64,000 nucleotides of DNA, taken from Mycolicibacterium komanii. Its GTDB lineage: Bacteria; Actinomycetota; Actinomycetes; Mycobacteriales; Mycobacteriaceae. Below are positions 27,245 through 38,444 of the stretch, in pieces. The position numbers and the translations under genes are program-made. The stretch lies in the NCBI RefSeq assembly GCF_001050035.1, contig NZ_CVTA01000033.1:244954-308953 (forward strand), in the 5' to 3' direction. Position 1 is the first letter of the stretch. Every line of letters begins with the position of its first letter. The notes under the pieces were generated by a model, which searched no databases, was not told the DNA's origin, and was given only the letters and a program-made list of their open reading frames with translations.

Positions 27245-28266
27245 GTCTCGCGTCCCTGCAAGCCGGCGATCTCGGTGTCGTTGGGTCGGCGCAGCGTCGC
27301 CAACGCGGCATACACGTCGTCGTCGAGCTCGACGCGATTCACGGTGACGTGCACCGGTGCCCACTCATGGTCGACACCGGTCATCCTCAGCACACCGGAT
27401 GCGATACCGGTGGTGAACTCCGTTGCCATCCGCTCCATTTCGGCGCGATCGTCGGGATGCACCGCGTGCTCACCGGCCAGGCTCACCCGCCAGTCGAAGA
27501 ACGGCGCGGGATCGTCGAGCCACTTCAACAACGTCCAGTTGTTCGGGTCCACCAGCGCGCGGTGCACACCGGGCTGCGCCAAGCCGTTGAGGATTCGCTG
27601 GGCGAGGCGATCCTGTTGCGGAGCTTCATCGTTCCGCTCGCTGCGCCAGTTCATCGCTCGGCATAACAACCGATCCGGGCCGTCGTCCTCGTCTGATTCG
27701 GCCACCGTCCGCGTGACGAAGCCGACGCTGATCGGTTCACCGTGGCGGTCGGTGACATTCCAGGTGCTGCAGAACGTCGCGCCCGGTTCGCGTTTGATCG
27801 CCATGGTCAACACCTTGGCTTCGCTCGGGTTGAGCTCACGCATCGGCAGATCGTCGGCGAACGTGCGGTTCTGCGTCGGCTCCGGGGGCGAATCCCAGCC
27901 GCTGTTGACCAATGATTCCGGCGTGGCCGTGGCGGTGCCGGTGTTCAAGTCCCAAACCAGCGGACCGGGCACCGGACGCTCCGGTGGTTCCATGTCGGGC
28001 GGGCCGATCCATACGTGCACGCCGTGAATCCGGCCGTCGGTCATCTGCACGACCTCGGTGCGAATGACACGGTCGTTCTTCGGCGTGATGCTGCTCAAGC
28101 CCTGCCGTGCGCGCACCGTTTCGCCGATCGCGGTCTGAACCGCCATCAGGTGCGGATTACGCCTCAGGAAGGCACTGATCGGAACCAGGTCCTGAGTGCG
28201 ACGTCCCTGCGCGACCACGGCGGGCTCGCTGCCCAGCGTCTCGACGAGCAGCCAGTCGTGGCTCAT
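27241..28266 (-). CDS. Rv3651-like conserved protein, possible sensory fold
   Basis: A 341-residue cytosolic protein almost collinear with M. tuberculosis Rv3651 (MSHDWLLVETLG, ITPKNDRVIRTEVVQM, GVHVWIGPP, ATFCSTWNVTDRHG, RLAQRILNGLAQPGVHRALVD). The alternation of strands and WNVTD/WKWLDD-like segments suggests PAS- or GAF-type modules, but I see no catalytic motif. Its steady position beside the Tad cluster and helicase suggests a link to one of them; that is inference. No transmembrane segment. The 166 bases between it and the helicase gene show no other feature. Confidence 0.75.
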   Translation of the reverse strand: MSHDWLLVETLGSEPAVVAQGRRTQDLVPISAFLRRNPHLMAVQTAIGETVRARQGLSSITPKNDRVIRTEVVQMTDGRIHGVHVWIGPPDMEPPERPVPGPLVWDLNTGTATATPESLVNSGWDSPPEPTQNRTFADDLPMRELNPSEAKVLTMAIKREPGATFCSTWNVTDRHGEPISVGFVTRTVAESDEDDGPDRLLCRAMNWRSERNDEAPQQDRLAQRILNGLAQPGVHRALVDPNNWTLLKWLDDPAPFFDWRVSLAGEHAVHPDDRAEMERMATEFTTGIASGVLRMTGVDHEWAPVHVTVNRVELDDDVYAALATLRRPNDTEIAGLQGRET

Positions 28267-28432
28267 GGGGCCACTTTACCGGCGCGGGTGAACGCGATTC
28301 GTGGCGCTGTCGTAGCGGTTGCGACGGCCTTCTCGGAAAAGGTAGCTTTCGCTGCACGGGGCCCCGGTGGGCCCGGTTCGCAAAAATCCGTGAGGCGATC
28401 GTCGAGGGGTCGATCGCCCATGCCCGCGGTCG

Positions 28433-30760
28433 TCACGGCGAGTGGTCGGCGATCTCGCCCAGGACCAGCCTCAACACCCGCACCGCACCCTCCTTGTCCA
28501 GCGGGTCGTTACCGTTGCCACACTTGGGCGACTGCACGCACGACGGGCAGCCGGCGGGACATTCGCATGCCTCGATCGCATCGGCCGTCGCGGCCCACCA
28601 CGTGGTTAACCGGCGGTAGCCGCGGTCGGCGAAACCCGCACCGCCGGGATAACCGTCGTAGACGAAGATCGTCGGCAATCCCTGCACGGGTCCCACCGCC
28701 GTCGAGACACCACCGATGTCGCCACGGTCGCAGCTGGCGACCAATGGCAGAAGACCGATGGCGGCATGTTCTGCGGCATGAAGCGCACCGGGCACGCGAA
28801 GCAAATCGATCCCGTTGTGCTCTAACGTCTCTGGCGTGATCGTGCACATCACCGCCATGGTCTCCAACGTGCGGGTGGGCATCTCGAGTTCGACGAAGTC
28901 GATCACCTCGCCCGTGAGTTGGCGCCGCAGATAACCGATCACTGTGTTGGTCACCGACACCGGCACGAGTCCAACAGTGACCGCGCCGAACGTCTTTCGC
29001 TCACCCGCACCGGTGACCGAGATGTCGGTGATCTCCCGCGCCGATGTGGTGTAACCCGGATCGTCGGCGTGTACGAAGGCCACGCCGTCCTCGAAATCGA
29101 GCGAGTCGACGACGTAGGTCTCGCCCTGATGCAGATACACCGCGCCCGGGTGGATCGAAGCGGGCGCCTGTCCCGCGCCGGTGCTACCGAGCATGCGCCC
29201 CGTGCCCGCCTCCAAAATCGCGATCTGACCGCCCGACGACCCCCGGATGTCGACGGCCGGATGCGGGTCCATGCCGGGAGTGGGGAAGTAGCCGTTGGCC
29301 CGTCGCCGCAACAGTCCGTCGTCGACAAGGGCCGCGGCCACCTCCTCGGCGTTGAACAACCGCACCTCGGCATCGGTGAGCGGAAGTTCGGCCGCGGCGC
29401 AGAGCAGTTGCGGCCCAAGCACGTACGGGTTCGTCGGATCGATGACCACACGTTCGATCGGCTTGTCCAGCAGCGCGGACGGATGGTGCACCAGGTAGGT
29501 GTCGAGCGGATCGTCGCGTGCGATCAACACGATCAGCGCCCCCTGCCCGCGGCGTCCCGACCGGCCCGCCTGTTGCCAGAAGGAGGTCACGGTGCCCGGG
29601 AACCCGGCGAGCACAACGGCGTCCAGCCCGGCGATGTCGACGCCGAGTTCCAACGCGTTCGTCGTCGCCAGCCCCCGCAGCTCACCGTCGGCCAGCGCGC
29701 GTTCGAGCGCGCGGCGGTCTTCGGACAGATAGCCGGCGCGATACGACGCGACCCGGTCGGCGAGATCCGGTGCGAGTTCGCCCAATCGGGCCCGCGCGCC
29801 CAACGCGGTGAGTTCGGCGCCGCGGCGCGAGCGCACAAAAGTAAGCATGCGCGCGCCCTCGGCGACCAGGTCGGCCATCACGCTGGCGGCCTCGGCTCCC
29901 GCCGAACGCCTTACCGGCGCCCCGTTTTCACCCACCAGGTCGTCGAGCAGCGGAGGCTCCCACAACGCCACGGTGCGCGCGCCCTGCGGTGAGCCGTCCT
30001 CGGTCACCTCGGCGACCGTCTGCCCGATCAACTCGGAGGCGGTCTGCGCCGGCGACGCGGTCGTGGCGCTGGCGAATATCACGGTCGGCACGTCGCCGTT
30101 CGGTGAATATCGCGCGCACAACCGCAATAGCCGGCGCAGCACCATCGCCACGTTCGAGCCAAAAATCCCGCGGTAGTAGTGGCATTCATCGACGACGATG
30201 TAGCGCAGATTGCGCAGGAACACCGCCCACCGGGCGTGGTTGCGCAGCAGCGACAGATGGATCATGTCGGGATTGGAGAAGATCCACCGCGAGCGCTCCC
30301 GCGCGAACCGTCGTACGTCGCTGTGGCTGTCGCCGTCGTAGGCGCACGGCGCGACATCGGCCAACCCCACCGCCTCGGTGAGCGCCACCGCGGCGCGCAG
30401 TTGGTCGTGGCCGAGCGCCTTGGTCGGCGACAGATACAGCACCCGGGTCCGCGAATTTGCCTTCAGGTCTGTCAATATCGGCAACTGGTAGGCGAGCGAC
30501 TTGCCGGACGCGGTGCCGGTGCACAGCACGACATGGCGTCCGCCGTGTGCGAGTTCGGCCGCGGCGACCTGATGTGACCACGGAGCCTCGATACCCCGAT
30601 CAACAAACGCCCGCACCACATCTGGGTCGGCCCAGCACGGCCACGTCATCGGGCGGCCCGTTCGCGGCGGAATATCGGCCACGTGGCGCAGCGGGTTCGG
30701 GCCGGCGCCGACCGTGCCTTCGACCGCGCACGCGAGCAGCTCGCGGCCGAAATCAGCCAT
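28433..30760 (-). CDS. DECH-box helicase with C-terminal Zn-binding domain (MrfA-like, Rv3649)
   Basis: A 775-residue superfamily 2 helicase. Walker A GTASGKSLAYQ, motif II DECHYYRG, motif III SATTASPA, and motifs IV-VI in the second RecA domain (GLATTNALELGVDIAGLD, QQAGRSGRRGQ). The C-terminal DUF1998/MZB domain ends in a cysteine cluster C-x-C-x3-C-x2-C-x5-C. Bacillus MrfA, with the same design, is a 3'-5' helicase for repair of mitomycin damage. Here it is the helicase of the helicase/secretion neighbourhood and may serve repair independently of the Tad genes. Confidence 0.9.
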   Translation of the reverse strand: MADFGRELLACAVEGTVGAGPNPLRHVADIPPRTGRPMTWPCWADPDVVRAFVDRGIEAPWSHQVAAAELAHGGRHVVLCTGTASGKSLAYQLPILTDLKANSRTRVLYLSPTKALGHDQLRAAVALTEAVGLADVAPCAYDGDSHSDVRRFARERSRWIFSNPDMIHLSLLRNHARWAVFLRNLRYIVVDECHYYRGIFGSNVAMVLRRLLRLCARYSPNGDVPTVIFASATTASPAQTASELIGQTVAEVTEDGSPQGARTVALWEPPLLDDLVGENGAPVRRSAGAEAASVMADLVAEGARMLTFVRSRRGAELTALGARARLGELAPDLADRVASYRAGYLSEDRRALERALADGELRGLATTNALELGVDIAGLDAVVLAGFPGTVTSFWQQAGRSGRRGQGALIVLIARDDPLDTYLVHHPSALLDKPIERVVIDPTNPYVLGPQLLCAAAELPLTDAEVRLFNAEEVAAALVDDGLLRRRANGYFPTPGMDPHPAVDIRGSSGGQIAILEAGTGRMLGSTGAGQAPASIHPGAVYLHQGETYVVDSLDFEDGVAFVHADDPGYTTSAREITDISVTGAGERKTFGAVTVGLVPVSVTNTVIGYLRRQLTGEVIDFVELEMPTRTLETMAVMCTITPETLEHNGIDLLRVPGALHAAEHAAIGLLPLVASCDRGDIGGVSTAVGPVQGLPTIFVYDGYPGGAGFADRGYRRLTTWWAATADAIEACECPAGCPSCVQSPKCGNGNDPLDKEGAVRVLRLVLGEIADHSP

Positions 30761-31038
30761 CGATCGTTCCTCCTCGAGACTCCTGTTTAGGTGAATTGTT
30801 GCCGATTTGAAACGCCGAGACTGTCGCCACGGCCACGAACGTGATTGACTTATCGCGGTCGCAGCTTCTGTGTTCGTGTACTAGCACTCGCAGGATCGTC
30901 GTTGCGATCGCGGTTCCTGCGAGGGTTGTAGGTCGGGTTTAGTTCCGAGCTTCCACGAAGGAGAGCGGTCGGAACGGGCCCGGTGTACCGAAACACGGTG
31001 GACCGCACCCGGTGAATAAGAGAAGGAAACAACAGGAA
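30761..31038. other. Divergent intergenic region and cspA leader
   Basis: A 278-base gap between the helicase and cspA. The part next to cspA is probably a long 5' leader, as for many cold-shock genes. GTGTACCGAAACACGG near 30981 and CGGTGGACCGCACCCG just after it can form small hairpins. A TTGACT at 30845-30850 has no clear partner -10. No reading frame is credible. Confidence 0.4.
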
Positions 31039-31242
31039 ATGCCACAGGGAACTGTGAAGTGGTTCAACGCGGAGAAGGGCTTCGGCTTCATCGCCCCGGA
31101 GGACGGCTCCGCCGACGTTTTTGTCCACTACACGGAAATTCAGGGCAGCGGCTTCCGCACCCTGGAGGAGAACCAGAAGGTCGAGTTCGAGGTTGGCCAG
31201 AGCCCCAAGGGGCCCCAGGCCACGGGTGTTCGGGCCGTCTAG
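31039..31242 (+). CDS. cspA: Cold-shock protein CspA
   Basis: A 67-residue cold-shock-domain protein that binds single-stranded RNA and DNA. Both RNA-binding motifs are present: KGFGFI (RNP1) and VFVHY (RNP2). The ATG at 31039 follows ACAGGAA and gives the standard [10 protein letters not shown] start; an in-frame start at 31012 adds a non-conserved stretch. Equivalent to Rv3648c, one of the most highly expressed mycobacterial genes. A terminator hairpin follows within 25 bases. Confidence 0.96.
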   Translation: MPQGTVKWFNAEKGFGFIAPEDGSADVFVHYTEIQGSGFRTLEENQKVEFEVGQSPKGPQATGVRAV

Positions 31243-31266
31243 AGCGACCAACACGATCGAAAGGCA

Positions 31267-31305
31267 ACACCCCGCGAGCGTCGAGAATCGGCCGCCGCGG
31301 GGTGT
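31267..31305 (+). terminator. Terminator hairpin after cspA
   Basis: A 10-bp perfect stem, ACACCCCGCG (31267-31276) with CGCGGGGTGT (31296-31305), lies 25 bases after the cspA stop. It is followed by TCGCTATTCC, which is only weakly T-rich. Confidence 0.6.
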
Positions 31306-31372
31306 TCGCTATTCCGGCGCGCTACGGCACGGCCGCCGCGGCAGACGCCGGTGACTGGCTTACTGTCGATTC

Positions 31373-31963
31373 GTGAGCCAGCTGTCGTTCTTCTCGGCGG
31401 AGTCGGTGCCCCCCGCGGTCGCCGACCTCACCGGGCTGCTCGCCGGGCCGGGCCAAGTGGTTCTGGTGGGCTCGGGCGGCGAACAGGGTGCGCGGCTGTC
31501 TGTCGTCGTCGAGCGGCTGTGGCGGGCCGAGGCGCTCGCCGAGATGATCGTCGAGGCCGGTCTGCAGCCCGAGATCGCCCGCACCGACGAGAACACCCCG
31601 CTGGTGCGCACCGCGGTCGACTCCCGGCTGGTCGGCATCGCGTCGGAGTGGACCCGAGGAGCCGTCAAGACCGTCCCACCGAACTGGCTGCCGGGCCCGC
31701 GTGAGCTGCGGGCCTGGACACTGGCCGCCGGCACGCCCGAGGCCGATCGGTACCTGCTCGGCCTGGACCCGCACGCGCCCGACACGCATTCGCCCCTGGC
31801 GTCGGCGATGATGCGGGTGGGAATCGCGCCGACGCTGATCGGGACCCGCGGGTCGCGCCCGGCGCTGAGGATCAGCGGTAGACGACGGCTATCGCGCCTG
31901 GTAGAGAACGTAGGGGAACCTCCGGGGAGTGTGGAGGCGTTTGCAGAATGGCCGCGGGTCTGA
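31373..31963 (+). CDS. Conserved hypothetical protein (Rv3647c-like)
   Basis: A 196-residue soluble protein located between cspA and topA as Rv3647c is. Visible segments are LSFFSAESVPPAVADLTGLLAGPGQ near the N-terminus, a central SRLVGIASEWTRGAVKTVPPNW, and the Arg-rich end RGSRPALRISGRRRLSRLVENVG that could touch nucleic acid. I do not recognise a domain. The GTG at 31373 is the first start in a frame with coding character. The 135 bases after it probably hold the topA promoter; I see no clear -10/-35 pair there. Confidence 0.65.
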   Translation: MSQLSFFSAESVPPAVADLTGLLAGPGQVVLVGSGGEQGARLSVVVERLWRAEALAEMIVEAGLQPEIARTDENTPLVRTAVDSRLVGIASEWTRGAVKTVPPNWLPGPRELRAWTLAAGTPEADRYLLGLDPHAPDTHSPLASAMMRVGIAPTLIGTRGSRPALRISGRRRLSRLVENVGEPPGSVEAFAEWPRV

Positions 31964-32098
31964 CGGCTGTTGCGAGGGGGGTCAGTTTGCGTCGGCTCGC
32001 GCGGGGTGCGAAATTGTCAGTTGCCGACAGGGTCGAAGCGCCGTCGAGTACGGGATTCTGCGCTGTGGGCGACCGAAGAAGTGGAGCGTAAGTAAAAG

Positions 32099-34924
<2,826 letters not shown>

Positions 34925-34951
34925 TCCGCGATCGTGAGCTTGTGCTCGAGA

Positions 34952-36595
34952 TCAGCGCGAATCTTCGGACACCACTTCACGTTCGGCGTCCTGCTCGGCT
35001 TCGGTGTCGGTCCGCTCGGCCCGCTCGGCGCGGTCGGTCGACGCCAGGTTCAGCGGCCTGGCCAACTGCGTCGGGGCGACGCGGCCCCGCAGCTCGACGA
35101 TCTCGCCGACGTCCCAGCACAGCGCCTCGGCGTCGAGAGCCCCGCTGACCGCGATCGCCGAGGCGAGGACGTGGCCCTCCTCCAGCTTGGCCAGCTCGGT
35201 CAGCCGCGCCGCTTCGTTGACGGGGTCACCGATGACCGTGTACTCGAAGCGGGCCTGGGCGCCGATGTGTCCGGCGATGGCCCGGCCCGCCGACACCCCG
35301 ATGCCGAACTCCGTCTGGCCCAGCACCTCGATCAGCTCGTCGTGCAGCTCGCGTGAGGCGGCAAGGGCGGCGCCGCAGGCGTCGGGATGCTCGATCGGGG
35401 CGCCGAAGATCGCCAGCGCCGCGTCGCCCTGGAACTTGTTGACGAAGCCGCCGTGCCGGTTGACCGTGTCGACCACCACGCGGAAGAAGTCGTTGAGCAG
35501 GTTGACGACCTCGGCGGCGGGAATGGTCGCCGCCAGCTGCGTCGAACCCACCAGGTCGACGAACAGCACCGCCACGTCGCGTTCCTGCCCGCCGAGCTCG
35601 GTCCCGCGCTCCAGCGCGCGCCGGGCCACGTCCTCGCCCACGTACCGGCCGAACAGGTCGCGCAGCCGCTGCCGTTCTGCAAGGTCGCGGACCATGTCGT
35701 TGAACCCGGCCTGCAGCAGGCCCAGCTCGCTGGCGTCGTAGATCTGCATGTGGGCGTTGTAGTTGCCGCGTTGCACCTCGCCGAGCGCCCAGCGCAGCTG
35801 GCGCAGCGGGTCGGCGATCGACATCGCCACCAGCACGGTGCCCGCCAGGCCCACCACCAGCGCGGAGATCGACAGGATCAGGATCGGGGTGGTCAGCCGG
35901 TCGGCCGGCGCGGTGAGGATCTCGAACTTGCTGGCCACGACCGCCAGCACGATCGCGATGATCGGGACCGCGGTGGACAGCACCCACGTCATCACCTGAC
36001 GCGCGATCACCCCGGGGGCGCGGAAGTTCTCCGGGACGCCGCCGCGCAGGGCGGCCACCGCGACGGGGCGTAGCACGCGCTCGGACTGCAGGTAGCCGAT
36101 GATCGCCGTCGCGGTGGCGCCCAGCCCCGTCGCGACCGCGACCACCGGCGCGGACTTACTGGCCACCGGCCAGCTCGCGACGATGAACACCACCGAGCCC
36201 AGGAACCAGTTCGCGACGTTGATCACCGACCGGTAGAACGGCATCTTCAGCGCGCGGGTCCGCGCCACCTCGGTGTCGGCCGGGTCCCGGTCGCCGAGCA
36301 GCATGTCGCGGCGCTGCCAGCGCATGACCGGGATCAGCAGCCGCAGGCTCCAGTACGCGGCGACGGTGAAGGAAACGAACAGGAAGCCGAGGAAGACCGC
36401 CAGGTTGAAGGCGGGCAGATCCTGCAGCTGGATGCGGTCCTCGGGGGGCAGGCCGAATCGCAGGAAGCTCAGGACCAGCAGCGCGCCGATGATGTCGGCC
36501 TGCACCATGCCCAGCGTGAACACCGGCCACGGGGTGCGCGCGGCCCACCGGACGAATGCGCTGATTCGCCCGATCGGTCGTTCTTCCATGGCCAC
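34952..36595 (-). CDS. Membrane adenylate cyclase with HAMP domain (Rv3645-like)
   Basis: A 547-residue class III cyclase making cAMP from ATP. Six transmembrane helices occupy about residues 25-275, a HAMP linker follows (SIADPLRQLRWALGEVQRGNYNAH), then the catalytic domain: D347 in LFVDLVGST, K387 and D391 in NKFQGDAALAIFG, and VIGDPVNEAARL. These include the metal-binding aspartates and the adenine-specifying lysine, so it should be active as a homodimer. Rv3645 is a major cAMP source in M. tuberculosis and has been linked to fatty-acid tolerance. It supplies the ligand for Crp, also encoded in this window. Confidence 0.92.
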   Translation of the reverse strand: MAMEERPIGRISAFVRWAARTPWPVFTLGMVQADIIGALLVLSFLRFGLPPEDRIQLQDLPAFNLAVFLGFLFVSFTVAAYWSLRLLIPVMRWQRRDMLLGDRDPADTEVARTRALKMPFYRSVINVANWFLGSVVFIVASWPVASKSAPVVAVATGLGATATAIIGYLQSERVLRPVAVAALRGGVPENFRAPGVIARQVMTWVLSTAVPIIAIVLAVVASKFEILTAPADRLTTPILILSISALVVGLAGTVLVAMSIADPLRQLRWALGEVQRGNYNAHMQIYDASELGLLQAGFNDMVRDLAERQRLRDLFGRYVGEDVARRALERGTELGGQERDVAVLFVDLVGSTQLAATIPAAEVVNLLNDFFRVVVDTVNRHGGFVNKFQGDAALAIFGAPIEHPDACGAALAASRELHDELIEVLGQTEFGIGVSAGRAIAGHIGAQARFEYTVIGDPVNEAARLTELAKLEEGHVLASAIAVSGALDAEALCWDVGEIVELRGRVAPTQLARPLNLASTDRAERAERTDTEAEQDAEREVVSEDSR

Positions 36596-36677
36596 GCGTC
36601 AACCGTATCGGGCATCGGCGACGGGTACGGGTGCTGTGAGACGGACGTGTCGGTTCGCAGCATTACTGTTATCTCCG

Positions 36678-37886
36678 ATGGGCGGTGTTTTCTCGCGTCT
36701 GGTGGGTCAGCAGGCCGTTGAGGCCGAGCTGGTGGCCGCAGCACGCGCGGCGCGTGGTGAGGCGGCTCACAGCGGGGCGGCGATCGGGACCATGACACAC
36801 GCATGGCTGATCACCGGCCCGCCCGGTTCGGGTCGGTCGGTGGCGGCGCTGTGCTTTGCCGCCGCGTTGCAGTGCACCTCCGACGGTGTGCCGGGGTGCG
36901 GGGAGTGCCGAGCCTGTACGACGACGATGGCCGGCACCCACGCCGACGTGCGGCGGATCGTCCCCGAGGGGTTGTCGATCGGTGTCGACGAGATGCGCAC
37001 GATCGTGCAGATCGCGTCGCGGCGGCCCGGTACCGGGCGCTGGCAGGTCGTGCTCATCGAGGACGCCGACCGGTTGACCGAGGGGGCGGCGAACGCGCTG
37101 CTCAAGGTGGTCGAGGAACCGCCGCCGTCGACGGTGTTCCTGCTCTGCGCGCCGTCGGTCGATCCGGAGGACATCGCGATCACGCTGCGGTCGCGCTGCC
37201 GTCATGTCGCATTGGTGACGCCGACCGTGGACGCGATCGCCGGTGTGCTGATCGACAGCGACGGGCTTACGGAGGCCGACGCGCGCTGGGCGGCCTCGGT
37301 CAGCGGCGGCCACGTCGGGCGGGCCCGGCGGCTGGCCACCGACGAGACGGCCCGGGAACGCCGAAAGCGGGCCCTGGGCCTGGCACGGGACGCGGCGACG
37401 CCGTCGCGCGCCTACGCCGCGGCCGAGGAGTTGGTGAAGACCGCCGAGGACGAAGCGCTGGCGTTGACGGTGGAGCGCAACGAGGCCGAGACCGAAGAAC
37501 TGCGGACCGCGCTCGGGGCCGGCGGCACCGGCAAGGGGACGGCCGGTTCGCTGCGCGGGGCAGCAGGCGCGCTGAGTGCCCTTGAGCGACGGCAGAAGTC
37601 GCGCAAGACGCGCGCCTCGCGCGACTCCCTCGACCGGGCGCTGATCGACCTGGCCACCTACTTCCGCGATGCGCTGCTGGTGGCGTCGAACGCGGACGGC
37701 GTCGCGCACAACCATCCCGACATGGGCGACGAGATCGCCAAGTTGGCCGCGCACGCACCGCCGGACAAGCTGCTGCGGTGCATCGAAGCGGTGCTGGAGT
37801 GTCGCGAGGCGCTGGCTGTCAACGTCAAGCCGAAGTTCGCGGTCGACGCGATGGTGGCGACGGTCGGACGGGCACTGCGCGACTGA
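36678..37886 (+). CDS. holB: DNA polymerase III delta-prime subunit (HolB)
   Basis: A 402-residue clamp-loader subunit equivalent to Rv3644c. The AAA+ fold has GPPGSGRS in place of a normal Walker A, as usual for delta-prime which does not need to hydrolyse ATP. A zinc module has Cys in CTSDGVPGCGECRAC, and LIEDADRLTEGAANALLKVVEEPP and the SRC motif RSRC follow. The C-terminal collar region includes a Lys/Arg-rich linker (ALERRQKSRKTRASRDS). The ATG at 36678 gives MGGVFSRLVGQ, typical of the family. A tRNA gene follows. Confidence 0.93.
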   Translation: MGGVFSRLVGQQAVEAELVAAARAARGEAAHSGAAIGTMTHAWLITGPPGSGRSVAALCFAAALQCTSDGVPGCGECRACTTTMAGTHADVRRIVPEGLSIGVDEMRTIVQIASRRPGTGRWQVVLIEDADRLTEGAANALLKVVEEPPPSTVFLLCAPSVDPEDIAITLRSRCRHVALVTPTVDAIAGVLIDSDGLTEADARWAASVSGGHVGRARRLATDETARERRKRALGLARDAATPSRAYAAAEELVKTAEDEALALTVERNEAETEELRTALGAGGTGKGTAGSLRGAAGALSALERRQKSRKTRASRDSLDRALIDLATYFRDALLVASNADGVAHNHPDMGDEIAKLAAHAPPDKLLRCIEAVLECREALAVNVKPKFAVDAMVATVGRALRD

Positions 37887-37955
37887 GTTGGGTCGGCGGC
37901 GGGCCCTGCCGTAGACTCGTCCCGCCTGCGGCTGACACATTTGTGAGCCGGGCAC

Positions 37956-38031
37956 GCCACCTTAGCTCAGTCGGCAGAGCGGCTCACTCGTAATGAGCAG
38001 GTCAGGAGTTCGATTCTCCTAGGTGGCTCCA
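37956..38031 (+). tRNA. tRNA-Thr (anticodon CGT)
   Basis: A complete cloverleaf: acceptor GCCACCT/AGGTGGC, D arm with AGCTCAGTCGGCAGAGC, anticodon stem GCTCA/TGAGC with loop CTCGTAA (anticodon CGT, codon ACG), T arm AGGAGTTCGATTCTCCT, discriminator T. CCA is encoded at 38029-38031, unlike the tRNA-Pro gene of this window. Confidence 0.95.
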
Positions 38032-38046
38032 GAGCGACGTTCATGC

Positions 38047-38418
38047 TCACGTGCCCTGCAGCACCTCCTGAGCGACTTTCATCGCCGAGTTGGCGGCCGG
38101 GAACCCGGCGTAACCGGTGCAGTGGTAGATGACTTCGGCGATCTCGTCGTCGGTCAGGCCGTTGCTGCGGGCGATCTGGACGTGGATCCGCAACTCGTCT
38201 TCGGCGCGCAGCGCGATGAGGATGCCGAGCGTCACGAGGCTGCGGTCGCGGCGGCTCAGCCCCTCACGGGTCCACAGCCGCCCGAACACGTTGTCCATCG
38301 CGAGGCCCAAGATCTCGCCGCCGAATGCACCGGTCGGCAACTCCACGTCACCGTCGGGGAGGACTCCCGGAAGCAGTTCGCGGAAAACCTGAAGCCCTTG
38401 TTCACGTACGTCTGTCAT
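38047..38418 (-). CDS. Carboxymuconolactone decarboxylase-family protein
   Basis: A 123-residue all-helical protein of the CMD/AhpD superfamily. Conserved elements are FGRLWTREGLSRRDRSLVTLGILIAL, the histidine in ELRIHVQIARSNGLTDDEIAEVIYH, and GFPAANSAM. The CxxC of AhpD is missing, so it is of the decarboxylase type and not the peroxidase partner. The ATG at 38418 matches the family start; a longer frame overlaps the upstream membrane gene. It is last in the minus-strand run from the NRPS gene, 26 bases after the membrane protein. The substrate is unknown. Confidence 0.85.
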   Translation of the reverse strand: MTDVREQGLQVFRELLPGVLPDGDVELPTGAFGGEILGLAMDNVFGRLWTREGLSRRDRSLVTLGILIALRAEDELRIHVQIARSNGLTDDEIAEVIYHCTGYAGFPAANSAMKVAQEVLQGT

Positions 38419-38444
38419 GACAGACAGCGTGGCATGAACGCCTG

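Noticed and set aside
36822..36850. Apparent loss of the Walker A lysine in HolB (GPPGSGRS)
   Set aside because: Delta-prime clamp-loader subunits commonly lack a working P-loop; this is normal for the family and not a defect.
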